Shown here: positions 16,102-25,279 of the stretch, in pieces
Position numbering within the stretch: position 1 is the stretch's first letter
How the letters are laid out: every line of letters begins with the position of its first letter
NCBI RefSeq assembly: GCF_000635915.2
Contig: NZ_CP015614.1
Span: 1,161,501 to 1,225,500, forward strand
Length of the DNA: 64,000 nt
Origin: Brevundimonas naejangsanensis
Lineage (GTDB): Bacteria; Pseudomonadota; Alphaproteobacteria; Caulobacterales; Caulobacteraceae
Reading direction: 5' to 3'
Translations under genes and position numbers: made by a program
Notes under the pieces: generated by a model
What the model was told of the DNA's origin: nothing
Databases searched by the model: none
Seen by the model: only the letters and a program-made list of their open reading frames with translations

Positions 16102-18408
16102 TCAGTTGACGCTCTTCACTGCAGAGAGGCCGTCGAGAGGAACCTCGAGCGGACAGCCGGTATCCAGCGCCAGATCCCTCTCCTCGACACGGGCGGTCAT
16201 CGACGCTCCGCGCTCAAGGACGAGCGTCAGACGATTTGTCTGCTCAATCTCGCACCGGACCTGGCGGCCCCGCCATTGGAGCCTGAAGGCCATCCGGGTC
16301 CATCCAGGCGGAAGGCGAGGGGCGAAGCTGATCGCTTCCTCCCCATAGGCGACGCCCGCAAAACCGTGGATAGCGGTCATCCAGAGGCCCCCCAGAGCGC
16401 CGATGTGAACGCCGCCGCCGATGGCTGCTGCTGCGTCGGCCAGGTCGATGGCCGCCGTTCGATGAAAATAGTCCAGGGCCTTGTCGGTCTCGCCCAGGCG
16501 GGCGGCGACCAACCCGTGTAGGGCGGTGCTCAAGGAACTGCCGTGGCCGCAGCGGGGCTCGTAGTAGGAGAAGTTTCGTTTGCCCGCGTCTTCGACGAAG
16601 GCGTCGGGCAAAAGAGCCAGCAGAGCGAGTACGTCCGCCTGCTTGATCACCTGGCTTCGTCGCGTCCGCTCTCGTCCCAGGACAATGTCCATCGGCACGC
16701 TGCGCCCCGCATATCGAGACAGATCGATCGGCTCCAGGTCGAAGAAACCCGCGAACTGCTCATAGAGGCCGGCGCCCGGGTCGAAGCCTGTCTCTATCGT
16801 CTCGGCCGCGATGCGCCACTGGTCGATTTCGCCCGCCTCCAATCCCAGTTGGTCGGAGAGTTCTGTCCAACGCCGGGGCCACCGACTCTGAAGAAGGGAA
16901 GCTGCTTCGATCCCGCGATAGATGTTCCAGCGCGCCATAAGATTGGTGAAGGCGTTGTCGTCGATCCCCTCGTGATATTCGTCTGGTCCGATCACATTGC
17001 GGATCTGGCGGCGACCGTCCGGCTCTGGAACGGCGCGGCTGACCCAGAACCGAGCGGTCTCCAGCAAAATTTCAGCGCCCGCTTCGCGTAAAAATCCCTC
17101 ATCCCCGGTGGCGATCCAATACCGCCAAACGCCGTAGGCCACATCCGCGCTGATGTGCTGCTCCCGCGTTCCGGTCAGGATGCCGAGAACCTGGCGATCC
17201 GGCGCGATGGAGAAGGGGGGGGCGGCCTCATCTCCGGTGTCGGCCGACTCCCATGCGTACAGGGCGCCGCGCCAGCCCAGACGCGCCGCCTTCCGCCGGG
17301 CGGCCTCTAGAGTGTGGAAGCGATACATCAGCAGAGCACGCGCCGCTTCGGGCCAGACGGCGCAGTAGAAGGGCAGCAGAAAGATTTCCGTATCCCAGAA
17401 GACATGCCCCCCATAGTCGCTCCCTGTGAGCCCCCGAGCGCCAATGGAGACATGGGCGTCGCTTGGATTGGCGGCGCTGTTGAGATGGTATGCGGCGAAG
17501 CGCAGGGCGCGCTGGGCTGCGGGGTCGCCGTCGATCTCAATGGCGCTGCAGGCCCAGCGCTCTGACCAGGCCGTCTCATGATCCGCGACCAGGCCTGCCG
17601 GGCCGCGCCGGACGGCACGGCTAAGCGCTGAATGCGCGGCGGCGGCGGCGTCATCGCCGGCGCGGGCGACACTGACTATGCGCTGGAACTCCACCACCTG
17701 ACCGGGCTGGGTCTTCCACGCCCAGACGGAGCGCAAGGGGCCAATCGTTCTCGGCGCTGACGTCCATCCATCGATCTTCAGAGTCGGGGCCGTTGTGATG
17801 GCGATTTCGATGCCCGACCGTCGCGTTCGCCACAGCGTCAGGCCCGGCTCAGTGACGCGGTGAACCAGGCCGTGATGCGCCCCGTCGAGCGACGCTTCCA
17901 GGAAGACTTCCTGCGCGCCGTCCAGCATGTCCATCCGGATCAGCTGAAGTCCTATGGCACGATCCCTGAGCGACACGAGACGAAGCGTGCGGGTGCGGGC
18001 GCGCAAGCCGCCGACGACGTGGATGCAATCGCTGAGGACCATCCCGCGGCGCATATCCAGCTCCATCCTGTGGGATGGCGCGTCAGCCGGGTCCTCCACG
18101 AAGCCGACGCCGTCGATCTGGAGATGCACCTGCAGCCAGTCCGCGATGGGCAACAGCACAGGGACGCCGCCAGCTTCGCCAGTGCGGTCGAAAAGGCCCG
18201 CCACATAGGCGGCGTTCGGGAAGGCCCCCCGGCGGCCCCGTGTGAAGGATCGCTCGCCCCTGATTCCGAGAAAGCCGTTGCTGACCGCGAAACGCGAGGC
18301 TTGGCTGCTTTTACGCAGAGGGTCGTAGCCCACCTGCGACAGCCGCCACGTCGGATCGTCGGTTGGGGTGAAAACGACTTCGGGGACCCAGACGCGGCTC
18401 ATGCGCAA
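16102..18408 (-). CDS. Glycoside hydrolase family 65 (disaccharide phosphorylase type)
   Basis: A 768-residue GH65 enzyme. The N-terminal beta-sandwich shows SRFAVSNGFLGIRGERSF. The (alpha/alpha)6 core has VFWDTEIFLLPFY, the general-acid Glu in VIGPDEYHEGIDDNAFTN, the phosphate-site region KQADVLALLALLP and YYEPRCGHGSSLS. Members phosphorolyse maltose, trehalose, kojibiose or nigerose to beta-glucose-1-phosphate plus glucose; which sugar is used cannot be read here. The HAD gene just upstream, overlapping by 10 bases, would turn the product into glucose-6-phosphate, so phosphorylase activity is more likely than hydrolysis. Confidence 0.9.
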   Translation of the reverse strand: MRMSRVWVPEVVFTPTDDPTWRLSQVGYDPLRKSSQASRFAVSNGFLGIRGERSFTRGRRGAFPNAAYVAGLFDRTGEAGGVPVLLPIADWLQVHLQIDGVGFVEDPADAPSHRMELDMRRGMVLSDCIHVVGGLRARTRTLRLVSLRDRAIGLQLIRMDMLDGAQEVFLEASLDGAHHGLVHRVTEPGLTLWRTRRSGIEIAITTAPTLKIDGWTSAPRTIGPLRSVWAWKTQPGQVVEFQRIVSVARAGDDAAAAAHSALSRAVRRGPAGLVADHETAWSERWACSAIEIDGDPAAQRALRFAAYHLNSAANPSDAHVSIGARGLTGSDYGGHVFWDTEIFLLPFYCAVWPEAARALLMYRFHTLEAARRKAARLGWRGALYAWESADTGDEAAPPFSIAPDRQVLGILTGTREQHISADVAYGVWRYWIATGDEGFLREAGAEILLETARFWVSRAVPEPDGRRQIRNVIGPDEYHEGIDDNAFTNLMARWNIYRGIEAASLLQSRWPRRWTELSDQLGLEAGEIDQWRIAAETIETGFDPGAGLYEQFAGFFDLEPIDLSRYAGRSVPMDIVLGRERTRRSQVIKQADVLALLALLPDAFVEDAGKRNFSYYEPRCGHGSSLSTALHGLVAARLGETDKALDYFHRTAAIDLADAAAAIGGGVHIGALGGLWMTAIHGFAGVAYGEEAISFAPRLPPGWTRMAFRLQWRGRQVRCEIEQTNRLTLVLERGASMTARVEERDLALDTGCPLEVPLDGLSAVKSVN

Positions 18409-19136
18409 GCGTCCATCCAGAGGCCGCTCGTCAGGCCTTCGATATCGACCTCGTCTAGACTGGACACGACGCGACAGGCGCCGGCTGCGCGGAGGGGGCC
18501 GGCGTCGCCCGATCGTGCCACGCCCAGCGCTAGGGCGCTCGCAGCGCGCGCCGCCCTCACGCCCGTCGGCGCGTCTTCTACGACCAGGCAGGCCCGCGGC
18601 GGGATCCTGAGTTCAGCGGCGGCGCGCAGGACGATCCAGGGATCTGGCTTTCCGGGACCGTTGTCACAGCCGTTCAGATTGACGCTGAAGCATTCTAGCA
18701 AGGACCCGCCGTCCGAGCGCTTGCAGCGTCTCAGCATGGCGTCGGCGTTGCGGGATGCGGAGGCGACCGCCATCGGCAGGCCGGCCGCAGCGGCGCGCTC
18801 GACAAAACGCAGCCCATCCAGAAAGGGCCGAACGCCGCCGCTTCGGATTAGGGCCTCCAGTCGGGCCTGTTTGCGGATTGCATAGGCGTCAGCCTCGCCT
18901 TCGGCGTTCCCGACGCCTAGGGCTTTCAGAGCGGAAACAGCACCCTGCAACCGAGGCTTTCCGGCGACCTCTTCCCGGTAGATCCGAGAGGTGAACCGCG
19001 AAGGATCGGCAAGCCCCGTCAGAGCGTCGCGCCAAGCTTGCTCATGAGGAGAATCCAGCAATACGCCGTCGACGTCCAGGATCAGGGCGCGCACCCGAAA
19101 CCGATGGCGGCCTGCGTTCAAGGTTTCGCCTCCCAT
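18399..19136 (-). CDS. pgmB: HAD-superfamily beta-phosphoglucomutase-like phosphatase
   Basis: A 245-residue HAD protein with motif I LILDVDGVLLDS (nucleophile and general-acid Asp), motif II VASASRNAD, the Lys of GPGKPDPWI and motif IV VVEDAPTGVRAA. The helical cap (residues about 35-100) and the pairing with GH65 point to beta-phosphoglucomutase. The start may be ATG 19136 or the in-frame TTG at 19121, which has GGGAGG eight bases upstream. FNR box 4 lies 67 bases upstream of the ATG, so sugar phosphorolysis is probably induced with the rest of the block. Confidence 0.84.
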   Translation of the reverse strand: MGGETLNAGRHRFRVRALILDVDGVLLDSPHEQAWRDALTGLADPSRFTSRIYREEVAGKPRLQGAVSALKALGVGNAEGEADAYAIRKQARLEALIRSGGVRPFLDGLRFVERAAAAGLPMAVASASRNADAMLRRCKRSDGGSLLECFSVNLNGCDNGPGKPDPWIVLRAAAELRIPPRACLVVEDAPTGVRAARAASALALGVARSGDAGPLRAAGACRVVSSLDEVDIEGLTSGLWMDACA

Positions 19137-19202
19137 GGGCCGAGCGAGAAAACGAGCGACCTCGCGGATTGTCCAGTCTGAGGCCGGCCGCGAGCCGCCG
19201 CC

Positions 19203-19216
19203 TTGACGATGGTCAA
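19203..19216. promoter_or_regulatory. FNR/FixK-type box 4 (divergent promoter)
   Basis: TTGAC-GATG-GTCAA, a perfect 5-4-5 palindrome between the leftward HAD-GH65 pair and the rightward alcohol dehydrogenase. Its distance (about 40 bases from a plausible leftward transcript start) fits activation of the HAD operon; it could serve both directions. Confidence 0.75.
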
Positions 19217-19249
19217 GGCGAGGATGGGGAAACGGAGTCTCATGAGACG

Positions 19250-20251
19250 ATGATCGCCATGTCTCTGTCTGCGCCCGGCATGCGGCTCGTCGAGGTCGCC
19301 CGACCGGATCCCGAACCGGGGCCGGGCGAGGTCCGATTGCAGGTCCGGGCCTGCGGCGTGTGTCGGACAGATCTTCATGTCGTGGACGGCGACCTTCCTT
19401 CCCTGAGACGCCCGCTTGTTCCCGGTCACGAAGTCGTCGGGATTGTGGAGGCTGTCGGCCCGCAGGCGCAGGGGCTCAAGATCGGGGACCGGGTCGGCGC
19501 TCCCTGGCTCGCCCAGACTTGCGGTTTGTGCCGATACTGCCGGGATGGAGAGGAGAACCTGTGCGATCATCCCGCCTTCAACGGCTGGACCCGCGACGGC
19601 GGCTACGCCGACCAGATGATCGCACGCGCGGATTACTGCCTGCCGATCCCATCAGTCCTGGGCGATGTCGAGGCGGCGCCCCTGTTGTGCGCCGGCCTGA
19701 TCGGGTTTCGAGCCTGGCGCAAGGCCTGCGAGCACAGGCCGGTGCGTCATCTGGGGCTCTACGGCTTTGGCGCGGCGGCCCATCTTCTGGCGCAACTGGC
19801 GATTTTCGAGGGACAGTCCGTCTACGCCTTCACGCGGCCCGCCGACGCTGCCGGCCAGGAGCTTGCGCTCACGCTTGGCTGCAGCTGGGCGGGCGGCTCT
19901 GATGAAACGGCGCCTGTCGCCCTCGACGCAGCCGTTCTCTTCGCGCCGGTCGGAGACTTGATTCCGCTCGCGCTCAAGGCGGTGCGCAAGGGCGGCGTCG
20001 TTGTCTGCGGAGGCATCTGCATGAGCGATATACCTTCGTTTCCCTATGCCTTGCTGTGGGAAGAGCGACGGCTCGTCTCGGTCGCCAACCTGACCCGCCA
20101 GGACGGCAGAGACTATCTTGCCCGCGCTGCGCGGGCCGGCGTGCGCCCCACGGTCACGACCTATCCGCTGTCCCGCGCTAATCAGGCGCTTGACGACCTG
20201 CGCCGCGGCGCCTTTGTCGGGGCAGGGGTGCTCATTCCGCCGGGCAGATGA
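19250..20251 (+). CDS. Zinc-dependent alcohol dehydrogenase (AdhA-like)
   Basis: A 333-residue medium-chain dehydrogenase. The catalytic zinc site is Cys in RACGVCRTDLHV and His-Glu in PLVPGHEVVG; the four structural-zinc cysteines lie in CGLCRYCRDGEENLC. The nucleotide-binding region is LGLYGFGAAAHL, a shortened form (G-x-G-x2-A) of the usual Rossmann loop. It would interconvert an alcohol and an aldehyde with NAD(P). The start is ATG 19250 or 19259; upstream codons in frame lack homology. FNR box 4 is about 34 bases upstream. Confidence 0.88.
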   Translation: MIAMSLSAPGMRLVEVARPDPEPGPGEVRLQVRACGVCRTDLHVVDGDLPSLRRPLVPGHEVVGIVEAVGPQAQGLKIGDRVGAPWLAQTCGLCRYCRDGEENLCDHPAFNGWTRDGGYADQMIARADYCLPIPSVLGDVEAAPLLCAGLIGFRAWRKACEHRPVRHLGLYGFGAAAHLLAQLAIFEGQSVYAFTRPADAAGQELALTLGCSWAGGSDETAPVALDAAVLFAPVGDLIPLALKAVRKGGVVVCGGICMSDIPSFPYALLWEERRLVSVANLTRQDGRDYLARAARAGVRPTVTTYPLSRANQALDDLRRGAFVGAGVLIPPGR

Positions 20252-20322
20252 TTTCTCTGTTGGCCAGTCTGGATTGGCGGACTGCCGCCTGCGTTCGAAT
20301 TCGGCCCTGCGGATCGCAAAAC

Positions 20323-20336
20323 TTGACGTCGATCAA
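20323..20336. promoter_or_regulatory. FNR/FixK-type box 5
   Basis: TTGAC-GTCG-ATCAA, matching TTGA(T/C)-N4-(A/G)TCAA. It lies about 84 bases upstream of the second alcohol dehydrogenase gene, whose start is at 20420. Confidence 0.72.
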
Positions 20337-20419
20337 GTGAGGACTGGCGCCAAGGCGTGATGATGGGGCCAAGCCGCCTGGTGATGCGGCTTTTCGATAT
20401 CATGCCGGAGGAAGCCGCT

Positions 20420-21460
20420 ATGAAGGCGCTTGTCTACAAAGGGCCCGGCCAGAAGGCGCTCGAGGACCGTCCAATCCCCGTAATCCAGGCTCCTGACGAC
20501 GCCGTCGTCAAGATGGTCAAAACCACGATTTGCGGCACCGATCTGCATATTCTGAAAGGGGATGTTCCCACCTGCGCGCCGGGGCGGATTCTGGGCCATG
20601 AAGGCGTGGGGGTCATCGAAACGGTCGGCGCAGCCATCACGACTTTCAAGCCGGGGGACCGGGTTCTGATCTCCTGCATCTCGTCCTGCGGAAAATGCGA
20701 ATACTGCCGCCGGGGCATGTATTCCCATTGCTCGACGGGCGGTTGGATCCTGGGAAACGCCATTGATGGGACCCAGGCCGAATACGTTCGAATCCCTCAC
20801 GCGGAGACGAGTCTCTATCCTCTGCCTGACGGGGCGGACGAGGAGGCGATGGCCATGCTCAGCGACATTCTGCCGACGGGCTTCGAATGCGGGGTTCTAA
20901 ACGGCAAGGTCGCGCCGGGCGCGAGCGTCGCCATTGTCGGGGCGGGGCCGATCGGGCTGGCCGCTCTGCTGACCGCCCAACTCTACTCTCCCGCCGAGAT
21001 CATCATGATCGATCTCGATGACAACCGTCTGGACGTTGCGCGTCGCTTCGGCGCTACGCAGACGATCAACAGCAGCGCCGTCGATGCCGCCGACCATGTT
21101 TTGAAGCTCACCGGAGGGCGCGGCGTCGATACCGCCATTGAAGCGGTGGGCGTCCCGGCCACCTTTGAACTGTGCGAGTCCCTGGTGGCTCCCGGCGGCG
21201 TCATCGCGAACATCGGCGTCCACGGCAAGCCGGCCCAGCTGCACCTGGAAACCCTATGGTCGCGCAATATCGCCATCACCACCAGGCTGGTCGACACCTC
21301 GACGACGCCGATGCTCATGAAGACGGTGCAGTCCGGAAAGATCGACCCGACCCGCCTGATCACGCACCGATTCGCGCTCGACCAAATCCTGGAAGCTTAT
21401 GACGCGTTCGGCCGCGCGGCCGAGACCAAGGCGCTGAAGGTGATCATCAACGCGGGCTGA
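20420..21460 (+). CDS. Zinc-dependent alcohol dehydrogenase
   Basis: A 346-residue medium-chain dehydrogenase related to Thr/secondary-alcohol dehydrogenases. The catalytic-zinc Cys is in TTICGTDLHILKGD, the His-Glu in GRILGHEGVG, and the structural-zinc cysteines in CGKCEYCRRGMYSHC. The Rossmann loop is VAIVGAGPIGLAAL, followed by Asp in MIDLDDNRLD, which favours NAD(H). The start at ATG 20420 has GGAGGA upstream; earlier ATGs in frame lack one. With FNR box 5 upstream it probably serves fermentation or redox balance at low oxygen. Confidence 0.92.
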   Translation: MKALVYKGPGQKALEDRPIPVIQAPDDAVVKMVKTTICGTDLHILKGDVPTCAPGRILGHEGVGVIETVGAAITTFKPGDRVLISCISSCGKCEYCRRGMYSHCSTGGWILGNAIDGTQAEYVRIPHAETSLYPLPDGADEEAMAMLSDILPTGFECGVLNGKVAPGASVAIVGAGPIGLAALLTAQLYSPAEIIMIDLDDNRLDVARRFGATQTINSSAVDAADHVLKLTGGRGVDTAIEAVGVPATFELCESLVAPGGVIANIGVHGKPAQLHLETLWSRNIAITTRLVDTSTTPMLMKTVQSGKIDPTRLITHRFALDQILEAYDAFGRAAETKALKVIINAG

Positions 21461-21618
21461 AGCATCCGGCCTTGGCGACAGGGATCCCGCTCAGACGGAA
21501 CCGGCGGGCCCGTCCGGGCGCCGCTGTGTGCTAGCGGGGCAAGGCATCCCGGTGCTTTTCAAAGACGGTCAGGACAGGGTCGCGCGTGGTTATGTGAACG
21601 AGGTCATCGGGCGGCGCC

Positions 21619-21762
21619 CTCATCCTTGTGACGGCGGCGGGACATACAGAGGCCGAGTGGGCATCCATCGTGGCTCGGATGGAAGCCAAGGGCACGCCGG
21701 CATCGGCGGACGACATCGACGCCGTCATCGCGTATCTCGCTAAGGCCTTGCCCCCCAGGTAG
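21619..21762 (+). pseudogene. 3' remnant of a cytochrome c-type gene
   Basis: An open run of 47 codons ends in a tail typical of class-I cytochrome c subunits: GHTEAEWASIVARMEAKG, then DDIDAVIAYLAKALP and stop. No CXXCH heme motif and no start codon precede it, and the frame is closed by a stop a few codons upstream. It is therefore a truncated gene end. It sits at the seam between the FNR-type block and the TonB receptor gene, with a stop codon in the same frame as that gene. Confidence 0.55.
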
Positions 21763-21780
21763 CGTCTCAGGAGAAGTAGA

Positions 21781-23796
21781 GTGCTCGAGTCTCAGCCGGT
21801 TTCCGTGGACGAAGTCGCGGTCACAGCGGCGCGTCTGCCGCCGGCGGCGGGGGAGGCGGCCTTTTCGATCGTGCGGCTGGATGGGCTTGCGCTCGATCGG
21901 TCGACGCGGCTGGACGAGGCTCTGGCCAGCGTGCCTGCGGTCTCCCTGTTCCGGCGCACCACCAGCCTGTCCGCCAATCCGACGACGCAGGGGATCTCCC
22001 TTCGCGCCATCGCGCCGTCAGGGGCGGGGCGCACCCTGGTGACTCTGGACGGCGTGCCGCTGAATGATCCATTCGGCGGCTGGGTCCTGTGGTCGCAACT
22101 GCCGACCGAGGCTCTGGAAAGCCTCGATATCGTGCGCGGCGCCGGGGCCGGTCCCTATGGCGCGGGCGCGCTGACCGGGGTGATCCAGCTGCGCGAACGG
22201 GAACGCGGCGGCGGGGTGGACGCCTCGATCGCCGAAAGGGGCGGGGCGCGCCTGGCCGGGGCGGGCGGGCTCGACGCCGGCCCTCTGCGCCTGACGGGCT
22301 CGGCCCTTTATGAGACCAGCGACGGCTATACGCCCGTGCGCGGCGCGGCGGCCGGGGCGGCGGACACGCCGCTGGATCTGACGAGCAAGGCGGCGGCGCT
22401 GCGGCTGGACGCGCCGCTGGGCGAGGCCCGTCTGTCGCTGCGCGCCTCGGCCTATGACGAAGAGCGCGGCTCGGGCCTCATGGGCGCGCGGTCCAGCGCC
22501 AGCGGCCACCTGCTGTCGGCCACGGCGGCGAAGCGGCCGCAGGACGGCGACTATGGCTGGCGATTGCAGGCCTGGCGACGCGCGAGCGACTTCGCCAACA
22601 CCTCCGTCGCGGTTGCGGCGGACCGCAACGCGACCACGCCCGCTAATGATCAGTATGAGACGCCCGCAACCGGCTGGGGCGTCAACGCCGCGCTGCGCCG
22701 CGCCTCGCGCAACGTGGCGGGCGGACGGCTGGAATGGGAGTTGGGCGCCGACGCCCGCTTCAACGAAGGCGAGACCCGCGAACGCTTCCGCTTCATGGAC
22801 GGCGCCTTCACCCGCGACCGCGTGGCGGGCGGCCAGACCTCGGTGGCGGGTCTGTATGCCGAGGCGTCGTGGCGCAACGATCTGTGGCTGGTGGCCGGGG
22901 GCCTGCGTCTGGACGGCTGGAAGAACAAGAACGGCCGCCGTCTGGAGCGTGATCGGGCCGTCGAAGCGGCGACCCTGGACGAGACTGACCCCGACCGCTC
23001 AGGCGAGGTGATCAGCGCACGTCTGGCGGCGCGGCGTTTCCTCGGCGGCGGCTGGGCGGGGCGGGCGGCCGCCTATTCCGGATTTCGGCCCGCCACCCTG
23101 AACGAGCTGCACCGCCCGTTCCGGGTCGACAACGACCTGACCGAGGCCAACGCCGCCCTGGTTCCCGAGACCCTTCAGGGTGCGGAGGCGGGCCTGGCCT
23201 ATGAGGGGCCGATCGCGGCTTTCGGCGCGACCCTGTTCTGGAACCGGATCGAGGACGCTATCGTCAACGTGACCATCGGCGAAGGGCCGGGAACCTTTCC
23301 ACGCGCGGGCTTTGTTCCGGCCGGCGGCGTGCTGCGCCAACGTCAGAACGCCGGGACCATCGAAGCGACAGGGATCGAGCTGACGGCGCGCCGCAGCCTG
23401 CCCGGCGGTCTGAGCTTGGACGGCGCCGTTTCCGTCACCGACGCCCGCATGGACGGCGGCTCGGCGGCGCCGCAGCTGACGGGCCTGCGTCCGGCCCAGG
23501 CGCCGATCTGGAGCGCCACAGCCGGCCTGGACTGGCGCGCCGGTGACCGCCTGACCCTGGCCGCCCAGGCTCGTTATGAGAGCAAACGGTTCGAAGACGA
23601 TCTGAACAGCCGCGTTCTGGACGCTGCTGTCGTGGTGGACGCGCGCGCCGAATGGAGGCTGACGCCCGCCGCCATGATCTGGGTCGCCGCCGACAACCTG
23701 TTCGACGAAGCGGTCGAGGTGTCCGAGACGGGAACGGGTGTCGAGGGCTACAGCCCGCCGCGCACCCTACGCCTGGGCCTCCGCTGGAGCTATTGA
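21781..23796 (+). CDS. TonB-dependent receptor, no signal peptide (possibly 5'-truncated)
   Basis: A 671-residue outer-membrane transporter. The plug domain is clear (SVDEVAVTAARLPPAAGEAAF, GRTLVTLDGVPLNDPFGGW, ESLDIVRGAGAGPYGAGALT), followed by a 22-strand-type barrel ending in aromatic Tyr (LRLGLRWSY). The NELHRP region resembles vitamin B12/siderophore receptors. The GTG start has AGGAG seven bases upstream, but the product begins directly at the TonB-box region, with no signal peptide. The in-frame codons upstream end at the stop of the cytochrome remnant. Either the exported start was lost or it lies in another frame. The substrate is unknown. Confidence 0.82.
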   Translation: MLESQPVSVDEVAVTAARLPPAAGEAAFSIVRLDGLALDRSTRLDEALASVPAVSLFRRTTSLSANPTTQGISLRAIAPSGAGRTLVTLDGVPLNDPFGGWVLWSQLPTEALESLDIVRGAGAGPYGAGALTGVIQLRERERGGGVDASIAERGGARLAGAGGLDAGPLRLTGSALYETSDGYTPVRGAAAGAADTPLDLTSKAAALRLDAPLGEARLSLRASAYDEERGSGLMGARSSASGHLLSATAAKRPQDGDYGWRLQAWRRASDFANTSVAVAADRNATTPANDQYETPATGWGVNAALRRASRNVAGGRLEWELGADARFNEGETRERFRFMDGAFTRDRVAGGQTSVAGLYAEASWRNDLWLVAGGLRLDGWKNKNGRRLERDRAVEAATLDETDPDRSGEVISARLAARRFLGGGWAGRAAAYSGFRPATLNELHRPFRVDNDLTEANAALVPETLQGAEAGLAYEGPIAAFGATLFWNRIEDAIVNVTIGEGPGTFPRAGFVPAGGVLRQRQNAGTIEATGIELTARRSLPGGLSLDGAVSVTDARMDGGSAAPQLTGLRPAQAPIWSATAGLDWRAGDRLTLAAQARYESKRFEDDLNSRVLDAAVVVDARAEWRLTPAAMIWVAADNLFDEAVEVSETGTGVEGYSPPRTLRLGLRWSY

Positions 23797-24244
23797 GCGT
23801 CTCGACGGGCCGGGTTGCAAGCTCGTCTGGATGGCCTTGCGAACGGAGCCGCTACGCGCGAAGCACGTTTTCGGCTTCATCCATCCCGTCGTCCGCGTGG
23901 GACGATCCGGCCAGGATCGGATTGGAGGGGGAGCCTTCGGGTCATTCCCATTTCACAGACTGCACATGTTCGGAAACTGTTGCAGCCATAAATGGCTGAA
24001 TTAACACCGAAAATAATGCAGTTTGAGAGAAGCGGCCGTTGCGCTCGGCGACAGCGCTTGTGTTGCAAACCTCAACGCGCTCAGGGCGGCTGCAGAGGCG
24101 CGATGGGCACGAAACACTAGACGTAGATAGGTTGTGGATAAACGCTAGAAGCGAAGACGGAGGTCCGCTTCTGACTCAAAGCGGCCCTCCAGAACAGCCG
24201 CTTTTGGTCAGGGTGACTGCCCCAAACTGTGGGCTGCTCGCTAG
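23797..24244. other. Gap between TonB receptor and defence-type region
   Basis: About 450 bases with no convincing gene. Short open frames lack recognisable motifs. The AT content rises around 23.95-24.02 kb. A REP-like hairpin repeat lies at 24162-24186. The gap marks the switch from the receptor gene to the leftward nucleotide-modification operon. Confidence 0.4.
24162..24186. repeat. REP-like extragenic hairpin, copy 1
   Basis: GGTCCGCTT-CTGACTC-AAGCGGCC-type hairpin: eight paired bases with one bulge around a CTGACTCA loop. The 14-base string CTGACTCAAAGCGG is repeated exactly at 31452-31465, on the other side of the TIR/nucleotide-modification block. A related CCGCTTTTGG string follows at about 24196. 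Confidence 0.6.
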
Positions 24245-25279
24245 CTAGGCGCTGGCGAACAAGTCCGGCTGGGCCTGCAGGGAGCCTGCAGGCATGGTTC
24301 GTACAGGCGGCGCGAGCCGCCACTTCGGTGGAAAGAAGAGTTCAAGCGATGTCGATGAGGGACGGTAGCGAGCCTTTATCCGCGACCGATTGCTTGCAAG
24401 CTCGGGCGCGGCCTCTCTGCAGTATTTATCGGTCTCGCAGAAGAGACCCTGACAGTCGATTGCATGCAATGGCCGCCCGAACAGGCCAAGAAATGGCAGA
24501 TCTAGCCGCTCGAACTCAGCCTCCTGCTGGTCGACCATCAATTTGATCGCTTCGGAGGGCGTGTAATCGCCTAAGTCCTCGAATACTTTGGCTAGGCCGC
24601 GCACAGCTCCCGGCCCGGCCTGCGTATAGTCATTCTCACTGAAATCCGTGAGTTCGGAATAGTTGAGATCAACTGCTGTCTGATAGGCCATAAACGGACC
24701 CATGAGAGGGTAGCCCTCAAGCGTTCGGACGATGCTCTCGAAGGCGTTCGCGCCGATCAGCCGATCCGCGACGGCGTCCTGCACGAACATCTTCTCAAAC
24801 AGGGCGGCATGGTTGTGATGTTTCTCGTCGTGCCCAAACGCCTTGTTCGCGCACAAAATGAAGGCTCCTGTGTACAGGCCACCGTCCTCGCGCTTGATCT
24901 GATTGAGCGCGGCAACAAATCTGCCGTCCGCCAAGTCTTGGATACGCGGTGGCCCGTCCAAAAGCGTTGTCAATTTCTCCCAAGTACGGATCTTGCTGAA
25001 GGTCCTAAAGGCGACGATCTGAAAGGCGCGGTCAGCGGGACTGCCGGCGTCCTCGGCGTAGCAGACGTTCCGGATCATATACTGCGAGACTCGATCAGCC
25101 GCACGGTACACGTTGCAGAATTTAAACTCCTGCAGGATGGGATCGTCGGACCAAGGCGCGCATTTGCCCGCGAGACGACGTTCGAACGCAGCCTGCCGTC
25201 TAGAGGCGAACCGCCAATACAGCTCGTAAACGCCGCGCCGAGGCTTCGGCTTCTTGCGTGTCTTGATGACTATCATCAC
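24245..25279 (-). CDS. HMUDK-helical / thymine-pyrophosphorylase-like protein
   Basis: A 344-residue soluble protein resembling the '5-hmdU DNA kinase, helical domain' or alpha-glutamyl/putrescinyl-thymine pyrophosphorylase group, enzymes of thymine hypermodification in phages. The resemblance rests on the N-terminal pattern YWRFASRRQAAFERRL, PILQEFKFCNVYRAADRVSQ, followed by RNVCY and later FSKIRTWEKL. The C-terminus (about 270-344) shows a C-x4-C-x4-C stretch near CQGLFCETDKYC. The ATGA overlap with the methyltransferase gene upstream shows it is third in a leftward operon. In-protein catalytic residues are not certain to me. Confidence 0.65.
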   Translation of the reverse strand: MMIVIKTRKKPKPRRGVYELYWRFASRRQAAFERRLAGKCAPWSDDPILQEFKFCNVYRAADRVSQYMIRNVCYAEDAGSPADRAFQIVAFRTFSKIRTWEKLTTLLDGPPRIQDLADGRFVAALNQIKREDGGLYTGAFILCANKAFGHDEKHHNHAALFEKMFVQDAVADRLIGANAFESIVRTLEGYPLMGPFMAYQTAVDLNYSELTDFSENDYTQAGPGAVRGLAKVFEDLGDYTPSEAIKLMVDQQEAEFERLDLPFLGLFGRPLHAIDCQGLFCETDKYCREAAPELASNRSRIKARYRPSSTSLELFFPPKWRLAPPVRTMPAGSLQAQPDLFASA

